This document shows, piece by piece, positions 58,188-64,000 of a DNA stretch of 64,000 nt. The DNA is taken from positions 186,001 through 250,000 of the forward strand of contig NZ_JACHCZ010000002.1 in assembly GCF_014207255.1 (NCBI RefSeq). The letters run 5' to 3'. The position numbers and the translations under genes were made by a program. Under the pieces are notes generated by a model. The model was not told the DNA's origin. It searched no databases and was given only the letters and a program-made list of their open reading frames with translations. The stretch is from Pseudomonas sp. JAI120 (GTDB lineage: Bacteria; Pseudomonadota; Gammaproteobacteria; Pseudomonadales; Pseudomonadaceae). Position 1 is the stretch's first letter; every line of letters starts with the position of its first letter.

Positions 58188-59261
58188 CTACAACAACGGC
58201 GCCACCACCGGCTCCTGCCGCGGCCACGCATCCAGCACGGCCTTGAACAGCGTCGCCAGGGGAATCGCAAAGAACACCCCCCAGAATCCCCACAGCCCAC
58301 CAAACAACAACACCGCGCAGATGATCGCCACCGGGTGCAGGTTGACCGCCTCCGAGAACAGCAGCGGCACCAGTACGTTGCCATCCAGGGTCTGGATGAT
58401 GCCGTAGACCGCCATCAGGTAGATGAACTGGTCGCTCCAGCCCCACTGGAACAAGGCGATCAAGGTCACCGGCACCGTCACCACCACGGCGCCGACATAC
58501 GGCACCACCACCGAAATACCGACCAGCAGTGCCAGCAAGGCGGCGTAGTTGAGGTCCAGCGCGATAAACGCGATGTAGGTGACCCCTCCACAGATAATGA
58601 TCTCGATGACTTTGCCACGGATATAATTGGCGATCTGCCGGTTCATCTCCTCGGCTACCCGGGTGATCAGCGCTCGTTCGCGTGGCAGGTAGCCGCGCAC
58701 CCAGCGCCCGATCATGGCGCGGTCCTTGAGGAAGAAGAACACCAGGATCGGTACGAGCACCAGGTAGATCATGATGTTGACCAGCAGTGGCAGACTGGAC
58801 AGGGAAAAGGTCAGCGCCCATTGTCCGAACTTGCCGATTTCGCCGCGCGCCACTTCTATGGCCTGCAACACCTGCTCGTCCGAGACCAGATGCGGGTAGC
58901 GCTCCGGCAACAGCAGCAATAGCGACTGCCACTTGGCGAGCATGCCCGGCAACTCGTTGAACAACGTGATCAGTTGGTGCCACAGCAGCGGCAGCACCAC
59001 GACGATAAACACCACCAGCAAACCCATGAACAGGGCAAATACCAGGCCCACTGCCGCGCCGCCCGGCAAGCGTAAACGCTCCAGGGTGGTGACCAGCCCC
59101 TGCATCAGGTAAGCCAGCACCATCCCCGCCAGCACTGGCGCCAGCATGCCCCCCAAGGTGAGTACGGCCGTAAAGGCCAGAAACAGCAGGACCGCCAGCA
59201 CCACGGCTTCTTCATCGGAGAAGTAGCGCTGGATCCAGTCTCGTAACACTTTGAACATCAA
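58188..59261 (-). CDS. AI-2E family transporter (PerM-like permease)
   Basis: Inner-membrane protein of 357 aa with about eight hydrophobic segments and the family signature ICGGVTYIAFIALDLNYAALLALLVG and VVPYVGAVVVTVP near the C-terminal half. The family exports autoinducer-2 or acts as Na+/H+ antiporter; the substrate here is unknown. Next to tusA and bepA. Confidence 0.92.
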   Translation of the reverse strand: MMFKVLRDWIQRYFSDEEAVVLAVLLFLAFTAVLTLGGMLAPVLAGMVLAYLMQGLVTTLERLRLPGGAAVGLVFALFMGLLVVFIVVVLPLLWHQLITLFNELPGMLAKWQSLLLLLPERYPHLVSDEQVLQAIEVARGEIGKFGQWALTFSLSSLPLLVNIMIYLVLVPILVFFFLKDRAMIGRWVRGYLPRERALITRVAEEMNRQIANYIRGKVIEIIICGGVTYIAFIALDLNYAALLALLVGISVVVPYVGAVVVTVPVTLIALFQWGWSDQFIYLMAVYGIIQTLDGNVLVPLLFSEAVNLHPVAIICAVLLFGGLWGFWGVFFAIPLATLFKAVLDAWPRQEPVVAPLL

Positions 59262-59289
59262 TCAACCTCGGGTGATAGGGGCGAACGGC

Positions 59290-59529
59290 TCAGGCCTTGC
59301 GCAACCAGTAACGGTAAACACCGGCGGCGTCTTCTTCATGCAACAGGGTATGGCCGGCCAGCTTCGCGAAGGTGCGGAAATCACGCTGGGAACCTGCGTC
59401 GGTGGCGATCACCTTGAGCACTGCACCACTGGCCAATCGATTGAGCTCCAGCTTGGCCTTGAGCAGAGGCAACGGGCAATTGAGGCCGCTGGCATCGAGT
59501 TCGGCATCAAAGGCTACAGCGTCGGTCAT
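59290..59529 (-). CDS. tusA: Sulphur carrier TusA
   Basis: Protein of 79 aa with the CPxP motif around Cys18 (LNCPLPLLKAKLELNRL) that carries persulphide in tRNA thiolation and molybdenum cofactor synthesis. I chose ATG 59529; an in-frame start at 59550 has no ribosome site. Ends before the permease. Confidence 0.93.
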   Translation of the reverse strand: MTDAVAFDAELDASGLNCPLPLLKAKLELNRLASGAVLKVIATDAGSQRDFRTFAKLAGHTLLHEEDAAGVYRYWLRKA

Positions 59530-59624
59530 GGTTTTACTCCGGACAAGCATTCGGGGTGCTTAGAATATCTGGTCCGAAGCTCAGTGTCCGGCTACAGTAA
59601 GCTCTTTGTCGAAAGGCTCTGTGC

Positions 59625-61058
59625 ATGACTTTTTTGCGCCCTACCCTGCTGACGCTGGCTTGCCTGCTGGCCTCCCCAGGCTTCGCTGACGACCTGCCGT
59701 CACTTGGCGACGCCAGTTCTGCCATTGTCTCGCCGCAACAGGAATATCAGTTGGGCCGTGCCTGGCTGGCTTATCTGCGGGGCCAGGTCTCCCAGCTGAA
59801 CGACCCTCAGCTCAAGGACTACGTGGAAACCAGCGTGTACAAGCTGGTAGAAACCAGCCAGGTGAATGACCGGCGCCTGGAATTCATCCTGATTAACAGC
59901 CCGCAGTTGAACGCCTTTGCCGCACCCGGCGGTATCGTCGGCGTGAACGGTGGCCTGTTTCTCAATGCCCAGACCGAAGGGGAATATGCGTCGGTACTGG
60001 CCCACGAACTGGCTCACTTGTCCCAGCGCCACTTCGCCCGTGGTGTCGAGGCGCAGCAGCGCATGCAGATCCCAATGATGGCCGCCCTGCTCGGCGGCAT
60101 CATTGCGGCCGCCGCCGGTGCAGGGGACGCGGGTATTGCTGCGATCGCCGGCACACAGGCCGCGGCCATCCAGGAACAACGACGATTCTCTCGCCAGAAT
60201 GAACAGGAGGCGGACCGTATCGGCATCGTCAACCTGGAGAAAGCCGGCTACGACCCGCGCTCCATGCCAACCATGTTCGAACGCCTGATGCGCCAGTACC
60301 GCTTTGACGCGAAGCCGCCGGAATTCCTGCTGACTCACCCGGTGACCGAGTCGCGTATCGCCGACACCCGCAACCGCGCGGAACAAGCCAAGGCCGGCGG
60401 CAAGGAAGACAGCCTGCGCTACCAGCTGATTCGCGCACGGGTACAGCTGCAATACGAAGACACCTCAGGACTCGCCGCCAAGCGCTTTCAAGCGCAACTG
60501 GACGAAAATCCGAAAAACGATGTGGCACGCTATGGCCTGGCCATCGCCCAGATCAAAGCCTCCCAGTTCAAGCAGGCACGGGAAAGCCTGCAACCCTTGC
60601 TGACCAAGGCGCCCAATGACATCACCTACAACCTGGCGCAGATCCAGCTGGACATCGACAACAACCGCTTGCCCGATGCCCAGCAGCGCACGGATCGAAT
60701 GCTGTCCCAATACCCGGGCAACTACCCACTGAATCAGATTCGGGTAGATCTGTTGCTTAAGCAGAACCGCACTGCCGATGCGGAAAAAGCCCTGGATGGC
60801 TTGCTCAAGTCTCGCCCGGACGATCCGGATGTGTGGTATCAGGTCGCCGAGACACGCGGTTTGTCCGGCAACATCATCGGCCTGCATCAGGCGCGTGCCG
60901 AATACTTTGCATTGGTGGGTGACTTTCAGCAGGCGATTCAGCAGTTGGACTTTGCCAAACGTCGCGCCGGCAACAATTTCCCGCTGTCGTCACGTATCGA
61001 TGCACGCCAGCGTGAGCTGATCGAACAGGAACGCCTGGTTAAAGGCATGATGAGCTAA
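59625..61058 (+). CDS. M48 periplasmic metalloprotease, BepA-like
   Basis: Outer-membrane quality-control protease of 477 aa. A signal peptide (about 1-21) precedes the M48 domain with HELAH (127-131), the third ligand in QEADRIG, and a TPR-rich C-terminal half (about 270-470). BepA degrades misfolded Bam substrates and helps LptD assembly. Its neighbours bamC and mucD act in the same stress pathway. Confidence 0.93.
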   Translation: MTFLRPTLLTLACLLASPGFADDLPSLGDASSAIVSPQQEYQLGRAWLAYLRGQVSQLNDPQLKDYVETSVYKLVETSQVNDRRLEFILINSPQLNAFAAPGGIVGVNGGLFLNAQTEGEYASVLAHELAHLSQRHFARGVEAQQRMQIPMMAALLGGIIAAAAGAGDAGIAAIAGTQAAAIQEQRRFSRQNEQEADRIGIVNLEKAGYDPRSMPTMFERLMRQYRFDAKPPEFLLTHPVTESRIADTRNRAEQAKAGGKEDSLRYQLIRARVQLQYEDTSGLAAKRFQAQLDENPKNDVARYGLAIAQIKASQFKQARESLQPLLTKAPNDITYNLAQIQLDIDNNRLPDAQQRTDRMLSQYPGNYPLNQIRVDLLLKQNRTADAEKALDGLLKSRPDDPDVWYQVAETRGLSGNIIGLHQARAEYFALVGDFQQAIQQLDFAKRRAGNNFPLSSRIDARQRELIEQERLVKGMMS

Positions 61059-61072
61059 ACCCATCGCCCACA

Positions 61073-61111
61073 AAAAAGCCCCGCCCTCGTAAAACGAAAG
61101 CGGGGCTTTTT
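61073..61111. terminator. Bidirectional terminator between bepA-like gene and mucD
   Basis: AAAAAGCCCCGC and GCGGGGCTTTTT pair over 12 bases around a 15-base loop. A and T tracts on both sides serve the two convergent genes. Confidence 0.88.
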
Positions 61112-61125
61112 ATTGGCCGGGTGGG

Positions 61126-62565
61126 TTACTCGGCCAGCTTGAAGGTAATGAAGCTGGCGCGCCCCTGACGAAGCACGCGCATCGATACCGAGCGGTTCTT
61201 CGGCAACGCCTTGGCGATGTCGGTGAACTGCTTGGTATTGTCAATCGCCTGATTGTTCAGGTGAGTGATCACGTCGCCAGGCTGCAGACCGATCAAGGCT
61301 GCAGGGCCGTCCTGCACTTCCTTGATTACCACACCGCTTTTGAGGTCGAAGCTTTTCTTCTGCTCATCGGTCAGCTCAGCCACGGCAATACCCAGGCGGT
61401 TGCTGCTGCGCTCGGCGCCCGGTTTGGTATTACCCAGGGCATCCAGGGTCGCGCCCTCTTCAGGGATCGCACCCACGGTCAGCTCAACATTCTGGCGCTT
61501 GCCGTCACGAATCACTTCCAGCTTGGCCTTGCTGCCGGCCTTGAGTGCGCCAACCAGGTGGGGCAGGTCGGCCGACATAACGATCGGTTGACCGTTCATG
61601 CTCAGGATCACGTCGCCGACTTGCAGGCCGCCTTTGGCAGCCGGGCCATCGTCCTGGATTTGCGCGACCAGGGCGCCAGCCGGTTTGTCGAGGCCGAAGG
61701 ATTCAGCCAGGTCCTTGTTTACTTCCTGGATGACCACGCCCAACCAGCCGCGACTGACCTTGCCACCGCTTTTCAGCTGATTGGAAACATCCATGGCCAC
61801 GTCGATAGGAATGGCGAACGATACCCCCATGAAGCCACCGGAACGGGTGTAGATCTGCGAGTTGATCCCCACCACTTCGCCCGCCAGGTTGAACAACGGG
61901 CCACCGGAGTTACCCGGGTTGATCGGCACGTCGGTCTGGATGAACGGCACATAGTTCTCGTTCGGCAGGCTGCGACCAATGGCACTGACGATGCCCTGGG
62001 TGACGGTATGGTCAAAACCAAACGGCGAGCCGATAGCTACCACCCACTGCCCAGCCTTCAGGTCCTGGGACTTGCCCAGTTTCAGCACCGGCAGGTCTTT
62101 GCCTTCGATCTTCAGCAAGGCCACGTCGGAACGCGGGTCTGTGCCTACCAATTTGGCTTTCAGTTCACTGCGATCGGCCAGGCGCACGAGGATCTCGTCG
62201 GCGTCGGCAATCACATGGTTATTGGTGAGGATGTAGCCATCTGGCGAAATAATGAAGCCAGACCCCAGGGACTGCGCTTCACGCTGGCCACCACCGCCGC
62301 CACGAGGCGTACGCGGTTGTGGCATGCCACGCTCGAAGAACTCGCGCAGCATCGGCGGCAGGCCTTCCAGGTCAGGCATTTGCTGGTTGGAGACTTTGCG
62401 ATCCGGCAGCTTCTGGGTGGTACTGATGTTCACCACGGCAGGCGAGGCTTGCTCAACCAATTGGGTGAAGTCAGGCAACTCGACCGCTTGCGCGGATACG
62501 GCCTGACCCAGCACCAATACCGTGGCGACTATGGATAGGTAGGACTTCAAACGTGGTATCGACAT
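61126..62565 (-). CDS. mucD: Periplasmic serine endoprotease DegP-like (MucD)
   Basis: Trypsin-fold protease/chaperone of 479 aa. The signal peptide ends around AQA; the catalytic triad lies in TNNHVIADAD (His), DVALLKIEG (Asp) and PGNSGGPLFN (Ser). Two PDZ domains follow (about 260-345 and 375-470). MucD degrades misfolded periplasmic proteins and keeps AlgU activity low. It is downstream of mucB. Confidence 0.96.
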   Translation of the reverse strand: MSIPRLKSYLSIVATVLVLGQAVSAQAVELPDFTQLVEQASPAVVNISTTQKLPDRKVSNQQMPDLEGLPPMLREFFERGMPQPRTPRGGGGGQREAQSLGSGFIISPDGYILTNNHVIADADEILVRLADRSELKAKLVGTDPRSDVALLKIEGKDLPVLKLGKSQDLKAGQWVVAIGSPFGFDHTVTQGIVSAIGRSLPNENYVPFIQTDVPINPGNSGGPLFNLAGEVVGINSQIYTRSGGFMGVSFAIPIDVAMDVSNQLKSGGKVSRGWLGVVIQEVNKDLAESFGLDKPAGALVAQIQDDGPAAKGGLQVGDVILSMNGQPIVMSADLPHLVGALKAGSKAKLEVIRDGKRQNVELTVGAIPEEGATLDALGNTKPGAERSSNRLGIAVAELTDEQKKSFDLKSGVVIKEVQDGPAALIGLQPGDVITHLNNQAIDNTKQFTDIAKALPKNRSVSMRVLRQGRASFITFKLAE

Positions 62566-62799
62566 ACAGCTCCCGTTACGACGAGCAGGGTTGAGCGACA
62601 GGGTTCAATAAACGCCGAAAACTGCGACCGACATTTTTGTTCCGCGAACAAAACAAGGCCAGAGCCGACAAGCCCTGACCTATAAAAAACATGGGAGATT
62701 TTTGCAAGTGAAAATGCTGATCCAGACATTTCATGCTCTCGGCAGCCAACCTGGCATGGACGTACTGTGAAATATCTGGATGAACATAGGATTAACGAC
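62566..62799 (-). other. mucB-mucD intergenic region, no mucC
   Basis: 234 bases that hold no open frame like mucC, which lies between mucB and mucD in P. aeruginosa. The right part is AT-rich and may contain a separate mucD promoter. Confidence 0.5.
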
Positions 62800-63762
62800 T
62801 CACGGCTTGGGGGTGACCTTTTTTTCACCGCGCACCGACAGTGCGATGCGTTCGGCGGTCCCAATAGGTATTTCGCCCACGACCGTCACCATCATTTCGC
62901 CATCCACCGTGTTCAAGCGACGAGATACAGCGACCGTAGGGCCTAATTGGGTGCGAGTCTCGGTCACGCTCACATCGCTGATGGGTTCAAGAAACACTGA
63001 GAAGCGCGCCAGTCCATCTTCATACATCAGGCTGTCGACCCTGGTTTTGGTATGGGGGTCCTTGCGGGCGCTGCTATTGGTCAGCTGAAAGCCTGGCGGT
63101 AACCACTCCAAGTGCCAAGCCTCGACGGCTTCTACGGCCGCTGCCTTGGTGTCGCCGACGGCTATAGACGTGCATTCGCTGCTGGGCTGCAAGTCACGAT
63201 CATTGGGCGTGGTGGAGGTGTCTAATCGAGTGAACTGAAAGCGCTCCAGCAACTGTCCTTGATCGTTCAGCAACAAGGATTTAAGCGGCAGTGCGGTTTC
63301 ACGATCAAGGTGCAGCTCAAAGCCGTAGCGGTATTGATCACGCGGAGTGATCGACACAATTACCGCATTACGACCGGCCACGCGGGATTTTCCGATAACG
63401 GCCAGTTCGTAGAATTGATTGAGTTTTTCGGGATCAAGTGCGCGCGAAGGTGCATCACGCGAATTGCCAAGGCCGACGACAAGAGTGCCGCTGACGCATT
63501 GAGTACGACCATCTACACGGACGACTTCCTGGGCAGAACCATCAAGCTGCAAGAGCCGCTCACGGACCTGGCCATTCTGGACGCGATGCCAGATGTCATG
63601 GGTAGAAAAACTGCCATTACGTTCGTAGACAAACGTACCTTGAAAACTTTGCTGCTGCTCTGCACGCCCAAGTCGAGTTAGCCAGTCTTGGGCTTCATCG
63701 GCATGGGCGGGGAGTGCAAACCAACCACTGAGCAATAGCGTAAGGAGCGGTATGGCGCGCAT
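62800..63762 (-). CDS. mucB: Sigma-factor regulator MucB (RseB family)
   Basis: Periplasmic protein of 320 aa. Signal peptide (about 1-21, ending AHA), then LTRLGRAEQQQSFQGTFVYERNGSFSTHDIWHR, the RseB LolA-like domain, and a C-terminal domain that binds MucA. MucB protects MucA from cleavage by DegS-type protease and so keeps AlgU inactive. Follows mucA by about 16 bases. Confidence 0.95.
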   Translation of the reverse strand: MRAIPLLTLLLSGWFALPAHADEAQDWLTRLGRAEQQQSFQGTFVYERNGSFSTHDIWHRVQNGQVRERLLQLDGSAQEVVRVDGRTQCVSGTLVVGLGNSRDAPSRALDPEKLNQFYELAVIGKSRVAGRNAVIVSITPRDQYRYGFELHLDRETALPLKSLLLNDQGQLLERFQFTRLDTSTTPNDRDLQPSSECTSIAVGDTKAAAVEAVEAWHLEWLPPGFQLTNSSARKDPHTKTRVDSLMYEDGLARFSVFLEPISDVSVTETRTQLGPTVAVSRRLNTVDGEMMVTVVGEIPIGTAERIALSVRGEKKVTPKP

Positions 63763-63778
63763 AGGGCTCCTTAACGTA

Positions 63779-64000
63779 TCAGCGGTTTTCCAGGCTTGCA
63801 GCGCGAGCGTATGGCAAAGCGCTTTCAGTGCCTTTCAAAGCGGATTCCTGTGCGTGTTGGCGCAAGTAGCCTGGAAGACGCTGGTCCTGCCAGCCGGATT
63901 GCCCTTGCAACACACCGTTAGCCATAGGGCCGGTGGTATCAGAGCTTTCCTTGTAGCCGGCCAGAACCGCTGGGCCTTTGACTTGCGGACCGGCCATGAC
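63779..64000 (-). CDS. mucA: Anti-sigma factor MucA, C-terminal part (cut by window)
   Basis: The 3' end of the gene is in the window: PQVKGPAVLAGYKESSDTTGP and LPGYLRQHAQESALKGTESALPYARAASLENR-type C-terminus as in MucA, the membrane anti-sigma factor of AlgU. The N-terminal cytoplasmic part and membrane segment lie beyond base 64000. Confidence 0.9.
   Translation of the reverse strand, partial: VMAGPQVKGPAVLAGYKESSDTTGPMANGVLQGQSGWQDQRLPGYLRQHAQESALKGTESALPYARAASLENR

Noticed and set aside
57967..58983. A 338-codon leftward frame
   Set aside because: It overlaps the peroxiredoxin on the other strand and the permease in another frame; composition is that of a shadow.
61261..62538. A 425-codon rightward frame
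   Set aside because: Antisense shadow of mucD caused by high GC third-position bias.

Overview
The window is Pseudomonas chromosome, most likely of the P. fluorescens group. GC is high, and the right flank carries the purC / MBL hydrolase / bamC / dapA / gcvR / bcp block and the mucA-mucB-mucD envelope-stress genes. The chromosome is interrupted by one complete temperate siphophage prophage of about 43.2 kb.

Left chromosomal flank (1-9930). A citrate/tricarballylate-type MFS transporter and a periplasmic binding protein form a pair. A decayed LysR fragment follows. Next is a tightly packed rsbR-rsbS-rsbT-rsbX-like partner-switching (stressosome-type) operon that continues into a histidine kinase and a hybrid kinase. 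A methyl-accepting chemotaxis protein faces it on the other strand.

Prophage (about 9935-53146). The phage sits in the 3' end of a tRNA-Ser(CGA) gene. A 29-bp core is repeated at 9935-9963 and 53118-53146, and the intact tRNA lies on the right. From the left end (attL) there are: an accessory cassette with a GHKL-ATPase/PD-(D/E)XK nuclease and a C5 DNA methyltransferase, plus an orphan gene; umuDC and a Dam-type methylase, each with a LexA box; lysis genes (Rz/Rz1, a DUF6527-like protein, endolysin); tail fibre and tail tip genes; tape measure; an inverted lipoprotein 'moron'; tail chaperones with a probable -1 frameshift; tail tube, head-tail joining, capsid, protease/scaffold, lambda-type portal and terminase; holin. 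Then come a Q-like antiterminator, a TOPRIM/VirE-type primase-helicase, a TraR-type zinc finger, a CII-like protein, a Cro-like protein and, divergently, a PrtR/CI-like S24 repressor. Rightward of the repressor is an operon of small genes, many joined by ATGA overlaps. It includes a PrtN-like activator, an HD phosphohydrolase and a PAPS-reductase-like PP-loop protein, and ends in excisionase and tyrosine integrase.

How it works together: CI and Cro face each other over an operator region. The leftward early operon leads through Q to a terminator-guarded late operon (holin, packaging, head, tail, lysis), as in lambda. SOS links are strong: an S24 repressor, LexA boxes at umuDC and dam, and a PrtN-like regulator. 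The phage restores both the tRNA 3' end and a replacement terminator for the host tRNA.

Right flank (53121-64000). tRNA-Ser, purC, an MBL hydrolase, bamC, dapA, gcvR, a peroxiredoxin, an AI-2E family permease, tusA, a BepA-like M48 protease, mucD, mucB and the 3' end of mucA, which runs out of the window. No mucC is present between mucB and mucD.

The best candidates for something undescribed are the ATPase-nuclease/methylase cassette with its orphan neighbour, the inverted AT-rich lipoprotein gene inside the tail operon, a hairpin-rich segment between cro and cII, and a 27-bp inverted repeat in the early operon.
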